Notes under the pieces: model-generated
What the model was told of the DNA's origin: nothing
The model's database searches: none
The model's input: the letters and a program-made list of their open reading frames with translations, nothing else
Part shown: positions 16,061 to 22,922 of the stretch, piece after piece
Layout of the letters: each line of letters begins with the position of its first letter
Position numbering within the stretch: position 1 is the first letter of the stretch
Translations under genes and position numbers: made by a program
IMG/VR virus record: IMGVR_UViG_3300046171_000041
Coordinates: 1-28,021 of that record
Direction: 5' to 3' (one strand)
DNA length: 28,021 nucleotides
Source: a virus

Positions 16061-18018
16061 TGGGTCTCAGCCCAATTTTTTCCTATGTCGTATGATCCAG
16101 GAGTAGGTATCTTAAACCCTAACTCCTGACCAGTTTCTAACATGCAGTCTGCTTGTATCTGTCCTAACCTTTTAGCTTCCTCCTCTGTGCCTGTTACCTC
16201 TACTTGGTATTCATCGTGGATGAACCCAACCATCTTAAACTTTATCCCTTCCTGTCTAGCCTTGTCGTGCCACTTGAGTAGGCTGTGCTTCATCAAGCAA
16301 GCCTCACCATTCTGTAGTATCCCTGCCAAGGTTTTGTGTGCGTTGGGTACTGGAACTCTACGTCCATCATACCCAGTAAAGTATCCCTGCTCTGCTATGT
16401 AAGGTACGAGTTGGTTCTTTAGATTATATAAACCATCAATGCTCATCTCGAAACGAGTACGTGCTTCCTGTGCTTCCTTCATGTTGACTTTAAGTATCTG
16501 ACCAGTCTTTGCTACACCTGCACCCAATAACCAAGCGTAAATAAAAGTCTTAGCCATATCCCTTGTACCATTTGGTACGTCTAAAGCTTTCTTGTTGACG
16601 TTGTGTATGTCTGTCTCGTCTTCTTTCTTTCCCTTCATGATGGCTTGTGCGTATTGATCAGCATCAAAGTGTCTCCAGAGATAGTCAGCTAACACACGTA
16701 ACTGAATACCGTCTGCGTCTGTACCAACTAACCAAGAGTCAGAAGGAACTGTCCAACAAGAACGTAGATGCACATCAAATTGTTTCTTTACTTCATCAAC
16801 TGCTGACTTAGGTTGACCATGGAACGGAGAGGATATGTTAGCGGTGTTAGGATCTTTGTGAGCACACCGTCCTGTCCATGCTCCAATGTTATTTATCCTG
16901 CCATGAATACGTAAATCATCACCACACTGCCCTAGCCACTCAACCAGTGAGCTTCTGCGTCCTTCTAGTGTCAGCCACTGGGCTAGAGCTTTCGCTCCTG
17001 TAGGTGCTGTCTCAGGGAGTGTACTAAGGTTTGCCTCTGATACAGTGAATCCGTACCTATCTAGGTCTTTTTTCTTTTGGTTGTAGAAATCCTTATCCAT
17101 AGAGGCTACTGACTTACCATATGGATCACCTATTTTCTTTCGAGAGAAGTTAATAGCAGTCTTTGTTTTATCTACTGGCTTCCATCCTGCATCCCAGAGT
17201 ACATCTATCCTGTCCTTTGCAGAACCTGGATTAAACTCTATCCAGTCGAGACAAACTAAGTCATCGTCCTCTATGTTTGTAATAGCGTACTTCTCTTTAG
17301 CCCTGATAACTGTAGCCATCTCACCGCCATCCTTCTTGAGTCGATATTTGATACGATTGACCTCAGTAAGTTTTGGTGGGAAGTCTACTTGGAACTGTTC
17401 TTCCAGTGTGTTCATCTTTGTCTTGACTGAGTTGAGAAGAAACTCTGCTTTATTTTTATCAAAGAAGAAACCGTAATACTGTGTACGGACTAACTCTATC
17501 TGTACATCGTGTTCTGTCCTTAAAGACTTACGCCAATCAGGACTCCAAATAATATCGTTGAAGTGATCATACAAAGATTCTGTAACCTCGATGTCTTGAT
17601 ACCAGTAGTCAACCATTTCGATACTGAACTTATCGAACTCATGAAAATCTCCTTTATGTTTGTTGAGCCTTATACCCCAAGCCTGTAGACTGTGAGGAAA
17701 CTTAGCACCCTTTGGTGTTTCGATGTCGTAGTTTACTAACCTACTAATAAGTAAAGTATCTACAATCTTTCTTGGATCTATAAGTCTGGGTTTAAGTAGT
17801 TTGTTTAACATGGGTGCATCGAACTGCACAAAGTTGTGACCAACAATTAGATCTGCTGACTCGTACCACTTGATAGCCTCACGTCTAGCAACCCCATCCT
17901 CGTGACAGTTATCAAACCTTACTGTCTCACCAGTAGTAATATCTTTACCACCACAGATCCAGAGCTTGTCACTGTTAGTAAGACCGTTTGTTTCTATGTC
18001 GCTGATGACAATCTTCAT
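16057..18018 (-). CDS. Family A DNA polymerase with 3'-5' exonuclease domain (T7 gp5-like)
   Basis: A 653-residue replicative polymerase. The exonuclease domain has Asp7-Ile-Glu9, a GHNFVQFDAPM motif (60-70) and YWYQDIEVTESLY (138-150). The polymerase domain has motif A around Asp434 (VGTDADGIQLR), motif B at 486-499 (RDMAKTFIYAWLLG) and motif C His601-Asp602-Glu603. Tyr494 occupies the E. coli Phe762/T7 Tyr526 position, a residue that marine viral surveys associate with lytic phages. Gln439 stands where T7 has Glu480 and E. coli Glu710, the ribonucleotide steric gate. There is no 5'-3' exonuclease domain and no inserted DnaJ-like domain. The start overlaps the primase-helicase stop by ATGA. 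Confidence 0.96.
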   Translation of the reverse strand: MKIVISDIETNGLTNSDKLWICGGKDITTGETVRFDNCHEDGVARREAIKWYESADLIVGHNFVQFDAPMLNKLLKPRLIDPRKIVDTLLISRLVNYDIETPKGAKFPHSLQAWGIRLNKHKGDFHEFDKFSIEMVDYWYQDIEVTESLYDHFNDIIWSPDWRKSLRTEHDVQIELVRTQYYGFFFDKNKAEFLLNSVKTKMNTLEEQFQVDFPPKLTEVNRIKYRLKKDGGEMATVIRAKEKYAITNIEDDDLVCLDWIEFNPGSAKDRIDVLWDAGWKPVDKTKTAINFSRKKIGDPYGKSVASMDKDFYNQKKKDLDRYGFTVSEANLSTLPETAPTGAKALAQWLTLEGRRSSLVEWLGQCGDDLRIHGRINNIGAWTGRCAHKDPNTANISSPFHGQPKSAVDEVKKQFDVHLRSCWTVPSDSWLVGTDADGIQLRVLADYLWRHFDADQYAQAIMKGKKEDETDIHNVNKKALDVPNGTRDMAKTFIYAWLLGAGVAKTGQILKVNMKEAQEARTRFEMSIDGLYNLKNQLVPYIAEQGYFTGYDGRRVPVPNAHKTLAGILQNGEACLMKHSLLKWHDKARQEGIKFKMVGFIHDEYQVEVTGTEEEAKRLGQIQADCMLETGQELGFKIPTPGSYDIGKNWAETH

Positions 18019-19610
18019 ACGTTAAATACTACCTCTTCAAGAACAGTTGTCTCAGGATCGTAGAAGACTGAACCTGCATTCCCTAGCTTGGCGAAAGGTC
18101 TGTTCTTATCAACAATGAAGTGAGTTGTATTTCTCTCCACATCATCCTCTGATTCAGTATCTCTGTTAAGTTTTATACAGACAATAGCTTCCTCTTCCAG
18201 AGAGGCTGCATACTTTGTCCTACCATCATCGTTGACCTGTGATATAAATACCACACCTATGTTTAATTCTTTAGCAAGTTGAGCCATCCTAGCCCCAAGA
18301 GTTGTCAGCGTACTGGTTGCTGCATCAACACCAGAATTTGACAGGTAGGCTAGACGTTGGACGTGATCTATGAAGATGTACTCTGCACCATAGACTGTGG
18401 CTGCAAGCCTAACGTAGTCCAGGAGTTGCATTGGATCATCATGACTACGCATCTCAAAGATAACTGTGTTCTCTCCACCTGCCATCTTCTGTGCTGCTTT
18501 GATTACTTGATCCTCACTGAACCCTGTAGAGACTGCATCCTCTTTGGTTCTGACATTCCATCCTAGTTCGTAGGTTGCCATAGCCCTGTAGGTTGTAGAC
18601 TTCATCTCTTCCATGTGCAGTAGAGCAAGACGTGTATTCTGTTTGAGTAGTCCTACCTCAAAGTATCTGACTAGCTCAGTCTTACCCTGACCCCTGAGTG
18701 CTTTGATGAATGTAAGTCCACCCTTCACCAGTCCTCTGATCTTATCATCAATACCAGTGTGTCCTGTAGGTACATACTCGTAAGGGTTTTCTGTGGTGAT
18801 AGCCTTCTCTACTTCCAAGTCTCCAACAAAGAAGTTGTCTGGTGCAAATCTCTGTGGCTTGAGTGCTGCCCACTTGAGGTCTGACTCATCACCCTCCATG
18901 AGAAACTCGTTTGCATCCTTGTGCTTAGACATAGGTACATAGTAAAACTTCTCAGGCATAATGCTGTACAGTTTCTGTGCTGCACCCTGACCTGCTGCAT
19001 CTAGTTCACCTGCGTAGACTACCATCTCAAAGGCGTTGAGGTAGTCAAAGTTATCCTTGATAAACTTATCTGATAAGGCGGCACTTGGTAGTGACTTTAC
19101 AGGATAGGATTTACCCAAGACCTGATACAGACTGGCTGCATCAAACTCACCCTCAGTAATGTATATACGCTTACTAGATCCTGCGTTAAAGTCAGGACCG
19201 AATAGTTCGGTCAGAGATCCACGTTCCTTTGTCCAGAACTTCTTCTCGTGGTAGCCACGATACTTGACGTTATCTTTGTACTTGAAAGCGTAGCGTACAG
19301 GATCACCACCCTCACCTATCTGTAACTGAATGTTGTAGAGTTTAGCTACGTCCTCATCTAGTCCACGAATACCTTCATGCCTACCTGAAATAATCTTTAC
19401 ATTTCGTAAGTCTACTTTAGGTGGAGGAGGTGGATAAGTTGCCTCTGCCCAGTCAAACTTCTTTGCTGAGTTTGGATACCCTTTATTACAAGAGTGGCAC
19501 TTACCTACTTTAGTTACTAGGTTGTAGCTAAAAGCATCTGAACTTGCACAGTCCTCGAAAGGACATGGTTGATGAGTAATCTCACTCTTGCTGTTCACTG
19601 CTGCTGTCAT
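18015..19610 (-). CDS. Primase-helicase, T7 gp4-like
   Basis: A 531-residue bifunctional replication protein. The N-terminal zinc-binding domain has Cys16, Cys21, Cys38 and Cys41. The TOPRIM primase domain has ITEGEFDA (Glu153, Asp157) and a second motif Glu202-Leu-Asp204-Ala-Ala-Gly, where T7 and DnaG have Asp-x-Asp. The DnaB/RecA-like helicase domain has Walker A ending Gly-Gln-Gly-Lys310-Thr311, Walker B around Asp415 (YIFIDHVQ) and a VVFISQVND stretch near 453-461. It unwinds the fork and primes lagging-strand synthesis with the polymerase encoded just downstream. Its start lies inside the end of a 45-codon frame. Confidence 0.95.
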   Translation of the reverse strand: MTAAVNSKSEITHQPCPFEDCASSDAFSYNLVTKVGKCHSCNKGYPNSAKKFDWAEATYPPPPPKVDLRNVKIISGRHEGIRGLDEDVAKLYNIQLQIGEGGDPVRYAFKYKDNVKYRGYHEKKFWTKERGSLTELFGPDFNAGSSKRIYITEGEFDAASLYQVLGKSYPVKSLPSAALSDKFIKDNFDYLNAFEMVVYAGELDAAGQGAAQKLYSIMPEKFYYVPMSKHKDANEFLMEGDESDLKWAALKPQRFAPDNFFVGDLEVEKAITTENPYEYVPTGHTGIDDKIRGLVKGGLTFIKALRGQGKTELVRYFEVGLLKQNTRLALLHMEEMKSTTYRAMATYELGWNVRTKEDAVSTGFSEDQVIKAAQKMAGGENTVIFEMRSHDDPMQLLDYVRLAATVYGAEYIFIDHVQRLAYLSNSGVDAATSTLTTLGARMAQLAKELNIGVVFISQVNDDGRTKYAASLEEEAIVCIKLNRDTESEDDVERNTTHFIVDKNRPFAKLGNAGSVFYDPETTVLEEVVFNV

Positions 19611-19719
19611 TTTGTTGTTCCTTTTCTTTTGATCTCTGTCGTTCTTCCTTGGTCATTGGTCTTATCTCTTTCGAGATTCCCTTCCTCCTGTCAATGTGCC
19701 ATTCTTTTACTTCATCCAT
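19582..19719 (-). CDS. Possible 45-residue charged protein overlapping primase-helicase start
   Basis: A 45-residue Lys/Arg/Glu/Gln-rich frame (starting MDEVKEWHIDRRKG) that overlaps the primase-helicase start by 29 bases and begins four bases after the stop of the upstream membrane protein. No strong Shine-Dalgarno sequence is visible before it. The tight spacing suggests coupling, and it fills a gap in an otherwise gapless operon. Coding is plausible but unproven; function unknown. Confidence 0.45.
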   Translation of the reverse strand: MDEVKEWHIDRRKGISKEIRPMTKEERQRSKEKEQQNDSSSEQQE

Positions 19720-19723
19720 AGCT

Positions 19724-19897
19724 TTACCACATCGGATTCATTAGGTCAAATCTTTCGTACCAGTCAGCCCCTTCCAAGGCTAACCACATCAGTACAGGCA
19801 CACCCAATATGAGAAACATACAGGTAACAAAAGCCCACCCTAATCCTTTTGTTGTACAATACTGCTTACTCGTATCACTAATGCAGTTTTTTGTCAT
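19724..19897 (-). CDS. 57-residue single-pass membrane protein
   Basis: A short frame (start 19897) encoding 57 residues: a 20-residue N-terminus with two cysteines, one hydrophobic segment of about 20 residues (GWAFVTCMFLILGVPVLMWL) and a short Asp/Glu/Trp-containing tail. A GGAAG purine-rich stretch precedes the ATG. It overlaps the end of the zinc-ribbon gene by 20 bases. The topology and coupling support a real small membrane protein. The role is unknown; host envelope modification or replication-complex anchoring would be guesses. Confidence 0.55.
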   Translation of the reverse strand: MTKNCISDTSKQYCTTKGLGWAFVTCMFLILGVPVLMWLALEGADWYERFDLMNPMW

Positions 19898-20060
19898 CAT
19901 CTTCTTCTTCCCTTGGATAGTATACTAAAACATATGATTCACACTCAGGGCAACTGAGATTAGTTACCATGCTGTATTCTCCAAAGAGATATGTTTCATC
20001 CTCTTCAATGTCATGATCACCACCCCAAGTTAACTTGGTATCACAGTGCCAACAGTTCAT
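19878..20060 (-). CDS. Small zinc-ribbon protein (60 aa)
   Basis: A 60-residue protein with an N-terminal Cys-x-x-Cys (MNCWHC) and a second Cys-x-x-Cys in NLSCPECESYV, the spacing of a zinc ribbon. The sequence between is acidic (HDIEEDE) and the C-terminus is very acidic, ending DDDKKLH. Proteins starting MNCWHCxTxLxWGGDHD are widespread in marine phages, as far as I recall, with no assigned function. AGGATTACAC precedes the ATG, which overlaps the upstream stop (ATGA). Confidence 0.75.
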   Translation of the reverse strand: MNCWHCDTKLTWGGDHDIEEDETYLFGEYSMVTNLSCPECESYVLVYYPREEEDDDKKLH

Positions 20061-20275
20061 GTGTAATCCTTCCTGGCTTTAGGTGGAAAGCTATCTTTGT
20101 TCCATCCTTTGTTTACTTGCTCAGTTGCCCAGGCGTAAGTGATCTTCCAATACCTTGCTGCCTCTGCCATGTTGCTGAAGTCTTTTCCGTAGAGTCTACA
20201 CTTTCTACCCTTCTGTTTAAAGGTAGGTTCGTACCTGATACGGACATGACTTGGTACTTCTTTCGGCTGCATCAT
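20057..20275 (-). CDS. Small basic phage protein (72 aa)
   Basis: A 72-residue Lys/Arg-rich protein with an MAEAARYWKITYAWATEQVNKG helical stretch and a C-terminal SFPPKARKDYT. The central region resembles a helix-turn-helix of the homing-endonuclease associated kind (a position-specific helix repeat), which would suit DNA binding, but the match is weak. It starts with two ATG codons (20275 and 20272) directly after the hydrolase stop, and overlaps the zinc-ribbon gene by ATGA. Confidence 0.6.
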   Translation of the reverse strand: MMQPKEVPSHVRIRYEPTFKQKGRKCRLYGKDFSNMAEAARYWKITYAWATEQVNKGWNKDSFPPKARKDYT

Positions 20276-20671
20276 CTACTCCTTATAAAATATGTGTGAT
20301 CCTAAAGTCACAGTATGTTTATAGTGTTTACTCCAGAAAGGTTTAACATAGTTTGCATGGTAATAGACAGATCCATCGGTATTGTCCTTGACATACCCAT
20401 GTACTACCTTGTGTGCTACAAGCTGAGAGTTTAACCATGCCCGTTGTTCTTTTGGTGTATCTGACTTACCATCACAGTACCAACTGAACTGACATCTACC
20501 TATACCTTTTTCTAGACCTTGCTTAACTACTTTACATGCATCGTTAGGAAACTTATCATCAGCCACACGATTAAGCACAACGTGAGCTACTGCATACTGT
20601 CCCTCTAACGGCTCACTACGTGCCTCATAATACACGTTGAGTGCTATGCATGTAAGCATCTCAGCTATCAT
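20276..20671 (-). CDS. Cell wall hydrolase, SleB type (Hydrolase_2)
   Basis: A 131-residue murein hydrolase of the SleB/CwlJ family. The ALNVYYEARSEPLEGQYAVA motif carries the catalytic Glu (Glu16), followed by VVLNRV, FPNDACKVV and QFSWYCDG. Almost the whole protein is the catalytic domain. There is no signal peptide, so export would need a holin or a host route. It is the second peptidoglycan-cleaving enzyme of this window besides the lysozyme domain in the late operon, but it lies in the leftward cluster. Its start overlaps the stop of a small membrane protein (ATGA), which suggests a lysis-type cassette. Confidence 0.88.
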   Translation of the reverse strand: MIAEMLTCIALNVYYEARSEPLEGQYAVAHVVLNRVADDKFPNDACKVVKQGLEKGIGRCQFSWYCDGKSDTPKEQRAWLNSQLVAHKVVHGYVKDNTDGSVYYHANYVKPFWSKHYKHTVTLGSHIFYKE

Positions 20672-20865
20672 TTATCTACTCCTATATTAGTTGGCGCATA
20701 GACTGCACCGTTGTACTGGCTACCAGTCTCAGTATCAGCACCAAAGTTACACCAAGCTAGGATAATTAAAATTGTCATGATCCAGTAGAATGAAACCTTC
20801 ACCCACTTGATAAAGTCCTCGAATGTTTTCTTTGCTTCTACCTCTGCTGCTTGACTTGGTGTCAT
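20668..20865 (-). CDS. Small membrane protein upstream of SleB hydrolase, possible holin or spanin-like
   Basis: A 65-residue protein. The ATG at 20865 has AGAGG seven bases upstream; an upstream TTG (20889) is less likely. The first 26 residues are a charged helix (AAEVEAKKTFEDFIKWVK), followed by one hydrophobic segment (VSFYWIMTILIILAWC) and a Ser/Asn/Gly-rich tail. One membrane span beside a murein hydrolase recalls pinholins or inner-membrane spanins, but no family is recognised. It overlaps the SleB gene and the upstream secreted protein by four bases each. Confidence 0.65.
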   Translation of the reverse strand: MTPSQAAEVEAKKTFEDFIKWVKVSFYWIMTILIILAWCNFGADTETGSQYNGAVYAPTNIGVDK

Positions 20866-21035
20866 TGTTGTACCTCTACTTCTAGACAAGCCACTGTCTC
20901 TGACTTGTGCGTTACCATCTTGGCTGCTTTGCTCAATTCAATCTGGCACTCCTCAAGTGTGGCGTAGTTACCTAACTGGTAGTGCTCGACTGTCTGTGTG
21001 CTGAACAATTGCATCCACACTAATACAAACATCAT
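20862..21035 (-). CDS. 57-residue putative secreted two-cysteine protein
   Basis: A short frame (start 21035) preceded by AGGAG at seven bases. The N-terminus MMFVLVWMQLFSTQ looks like a short signal sequence or membrane anchor. The rest (YATLEECQIELSKAAKMV, then VACLEVEVQQ) is a small helical domain with two cysteines about 20 residues apart that could form a periplasmic disulfide. The stop overlaps the start of the next membrane protein (ATGA). Short signal-bearing two-cysteine proteins of this sort occur in cyanophages, as far as I recall. Function unknown; spanin-like is one possibility. Confidence 0.65.
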   Translation of the reverse strand: MMFVLVWMQLFSTQTVEHYQLGNYATLEECQIELSKAAKMVTHKSETVACLEVEVQQ

Positions 21036-21048
21036 TTACTCTCTCCTT

Positions 21049-21234
21049 TTAAAACATTGGATACCATAGTTCACCTCTATCTCTATATCCTTTTACTTCG
21101 TTCAACAAAATCTTTAGCTTGTCTGCTTTGTACTGCTCACCATCCCACTCAAGATCGTCAATGTCTTTCTGTAGATCTTTGAGATAGGATTCAACAGCGA
21201 CTACCTTTTCATCCTCATATTTTAAATGTCTCAT
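21049..21234 (-). CDS. Small helical phage protein (61 aa)
   Basis: A 61-residue protein starting MRHLKYEDEKVV. A TTG at 21270 would add 12 residues, but the ATG at 21234 overlaps the upstream stop as TAATG and is preferred. It is Asp/Lys/Leu-rich and mostly helical, with YLKDLQKDIDDLEWDGEQ and a C-terminal RGELWYPMF. No family is known to me. It precedes the secreted two-cysteine protein by 13 bases. Confidence 0.65.
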   Translation of the reverse strand: MRHLKYEDEKVVAVESYLKDLQKDIDDLEWDGEQYKADKLKILLNEVKGYRDRGELWYPMF

Positions 21235-21485
21235 TAGTGATAAGTCCTTATTTCTTTTTTTGCTACCCAATTTCTAAACTGTTCTGGAGTAATACCTTTC
21301 TCGTGCATAAACCATTGCATATCTAGTATAACTTCCAACAAGGTATTATTCTGATCAAGTATAGTTTCAACCATATCCTTATCTTTATTTTTAAGTTTTG
21401 AAAGAAGAACATTTATTTCTTCAACAGCTAAGTATTCAACATCACTAAAATCTTCATCGTCATCATCATCGTTACCATTATCCAT
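21234..21485 (-). CDS. Acidic helical phage protein (83 aa)
   Basis: An 83-residue protein with an acidic N-terminus (a run of five Asp then Glu-Asp) and a helical C-terminal part with KGITPEQFRNWVAKKE. The ATG is preceded by AAAGGAA nine bases upstream. It is the first gene after the 225-base dyad-rich gap, so it is probably the first translated from the promoter there. No recognised domain; the long Asp run might interact with basic partners, which is inference. Confidence 0.65.
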   Translation of the reverse strand: MDNGNDDDDDEDFSDVEYLAVEEINVLLSKLKNKDKDMVETILDQNNTLLEVILDMQWFMHEKGITPEQFRNWVAKKEIRTYH

Positions 21486-21507
21486 ACTGTTAGTTCCTTT
21501 CTTTAAG

Positions 21508-21568
21508 TTATACCTAAAGTATTATTTCTTATATAAGAATAATAAATATTAGTATACTTTAGGTATAA
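21508..21568. repeat. Inverted repeat with 15-base perfect arms flanking a 14-bp palindrome
   Basis: Arms 21508-21522 (ttatacctaaagtat) and 21554-21568 are perfect inverse complements, extended by one G-C pair outside. Between them lies a separate 14-bp palindrome, ttcttatataagaa (21526-21539). The region is strongly AT-rich and lies just upstream of a leftward gene start. It could be a repressor operator, a replication origin element or a cruciform. Confidence 0.85.
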
Positions 21569-21607
21569 CCTTTAGTTATTAGTTGGCAACTGTTGTTTTT
21601 ATTTCAA

Positions 21608-21626
21608 GTGGGGCAAGTTGTCCCAC
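21608..21626. promoter_or_regulatory. 19-bp dyad GTGGGGCAAGTTGTCCCAC
   Basis: Nine pairs around a central G, with one G-T wobble as the only mismatch. It stands out as GC-rich within an AT-rich gap and lies 42 bases downstream (leftward) of the promoter candidate. It is a good size for a dimeric repressor operator. As RNA it would form only a tiny loop, so a DNA-level role is favoured. Confidence 0.6.
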
Positions 21627-21667
21627 CTATCTCAACATATAGAAAGCCCAAATATAAAAGACTATAC

Positions 21668-21695
21668 AACATACCAACACAATATATGGTGTCAA
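21668..21695 (-). promoter_or_regulatory. Candidate sigma70-like promoter in the 21.5-21.7 kb gap
   Basis: Reading leftward, TTGACA (21690-21695), a 16-base spacer, then TATGTT (21668-21673; four of six positions match TATAAT). It lies just after the stop of the 104-residue gene and would drive the 83-residue gene and the replication cluster beyond. The perfect -35 and the dyads downstream support it. Confidence 0.5.
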
Positions 21696-21710
21696 ATATT
21701 ATTTCCCCTA

Positions 21711-22025
21711 CTATACGTTGACATACTGATGTGTGTTCATAACATATTCCACACCTATCTCGTAGTCATAACAAGAAGAATATAATTCTGCTAGTGCATC
21801 CACTGTAACCTTTACATTATTTTGGAATTCACCTGATGAATCTTGATAGTCATCTCCATAATTGTGAACAGGTACTACTGCTATTACTTCTTTCCAGTGT
21901 TTCCACTTGCGCTTTTCTAGATCCTTTTCTTCAGGGTTTAACTGTTTAGTGTGCCTCGAATATACATATATCACTGCATCATGGGAGTCATATACTTTGA
22001 TCTTATGTGTTTTATCTTCTAACAT
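21711..22025 (-). CDS. Unrecognised phage protein (104 aa)
   Basis: A 104-residue protein rich in Tyr, Val, His and charged residues, with VYDSHDAVIYVYSRHTKQ, a WKHWKEVIAVVPV segment and a YEIGVEYVMNTHQYVNV C-terminus. A mixed alpha/beta fold is likely. GGAG lies upstream of the ATG. It is the last gene of the right-hand early cluster before the dyad-rich gap. No family recognised. Confidence 0.65.
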   Translation of the reverse strand: MLEDKTHKIKVYDSHDAVIYVYSRHTKQLNPEEKDLEKRKWKHWKEVIAVVPVHNYGDDYQDSSGEFQNNVKVTVDALAELYSSCYDYEIGVEYVMNTHQYVNV

Positions 22026-22045
22026 TTTAGTTCTCCTTTTTATTT

Positions 22046-22249
22046 TTAAGATGTAAAGTCACAAACAATATTCATTTCTAATCTGTAGTCATCCGTACCT
22101 GACATTTCCAAAGCAGTCTTGTCTGCTAATGCCCAAGCTCGATTTACAAAATCAACTGTATCAAGATTTGGGTTAGCATTAAAATGTACGTCTGTATTAA
22201 CTATCTCTACATGCTCCTCATCTTTTAATATTATTTTTGCACTTATCAT
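22046..22249 (-). CDS. Unrecognised phage protein (67 aa)
   Basis: A 67-residue protein, acidic, with strand-like segments (MISAKIILKDEEHVEIVN) and a helix (DFVNRAWALADKTALEMS). GGAGAGAACA precedes the ATG, a clear ribosome binding site. No motif recognised. It lies between the 104-residue protein and the metallopeptidase in the same orientation. Confidence 0.6.
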   Translation of the reverse strand: MISAKIILKDEEHVEIVNTDVHFNANPNLDTVDFVNRAWALADKTALEMSGTDDYRLEMNIVCDFTS

Positions 22250-22264
22250 TGTTCTCTCCTTTTT

Positions 22265-22672
22265 TTAATCTTGTGTCCAAGGTCTATTACCTAGTTTGTT
22301 TTCTTCTACCCAAGTAATGAATAGTCCTACTTCACGTCCATAGGCTTCGATCTCTGAGGGTTTATCCCAGTATGGTATGTTGTCCTCACTGTTCTGTGTT
22401 AGATCTCCACACTCGTACTGTTTGACGTGTACCAGTTCGTGAGCCAGTGTTATAAGCATATCTCTGAGCTTCAGAGATCTATCTATGTCTATCATAAACT
22501 CACCCTCTTCCATCTGAACACACCCACCTAGACCGTAATCTTTTCTTCGGAAGCACACCTCTATGTAAGGATCTATGTCGAACTTCTTCTTAAAGAACAT
22601 GATCATACTTATGGCGTGTTTCTGTTGGCTCTTTGTACCACCCTCAATCATAATCCATTTATCGTAGCTCAT
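22265..22672 (-). CDS. HExxH zinc metallopeptidase-like protein (135 aa)
   Basis: A 135-residue protein with a clear zinc metallopeptidase signature: LAHELVHVKQY (His78, Glu79, His82), followed 25 residues later by KPSEIEAYGRE, where Glu107 or Glu109 could be the third ligand. A strand segment with CVQMEEGEFMIDID lies before it, as in SprT/minigluzincin-like folds. These are single-domain enzymes with unknown substrates. An early-expressed phage protease could act on host or phage proteins; that is inference. The start overlaps the upstream gene by 14 bases. Confidence 0.75.
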   Translation of the reverse strand: MSYDKWIMIEGGTKSQQKHAISMIMFFKKKFDIDPYIEVCFRRKDYGLGGCVQMEEGEFMIDIDRSLKLRDMLITLAHELVHVKQYECGDLTQNSEDNIPYWDKPSEIEAYGREVGLFITWVEENKLGNRPWTQD

Positions 22673-22922
22673 TGTATGCTTTCTCCACTTCTTCAGCAGT
22701 GATGGGTTCTAGGTCAGTAACACTGTCCTTTATTTCAGTCCAGTCATAGATACTCTCGACTGATGGATGATCCTGATCGTAATCATCATAGAGTCTAGGC
22801 TTCCAGTATCCGTTGTTCTTTTCTCTCTTTATCATGTAGTCAGCAGTGTTGTAGCAGTGATCAAGGCTACAGTTAATAAACATCACTGACTGTTCTTTAT
22901 AGTTAAACATTCTAGTATTCAT
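22659..22922 (-). CDS. Unrecognised acidic phage protein (87 aa)
   Basis: An 87-residue protein with many Tyr/Asp residues (YDDYDQDHP), two Cys near the N-terminus (FINCSLDHCYNTADY) and a helical acidic end (ITAEEVEKAYNELR). It overlaps the gene before it by 11 bases and the gene after it by 14. Its composition resembles the next three small acidic proteins upstream. No family recognised. Confidence 0.6.
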   Translation of the reverse strand: MNTRMFNYKEQSVMFINCSLDHCYNTADYMIKREKNNGYWKPRLYDDYDQDHPSVESIYDWTEIKDSVTDLEPITAEEVEKAYNELR

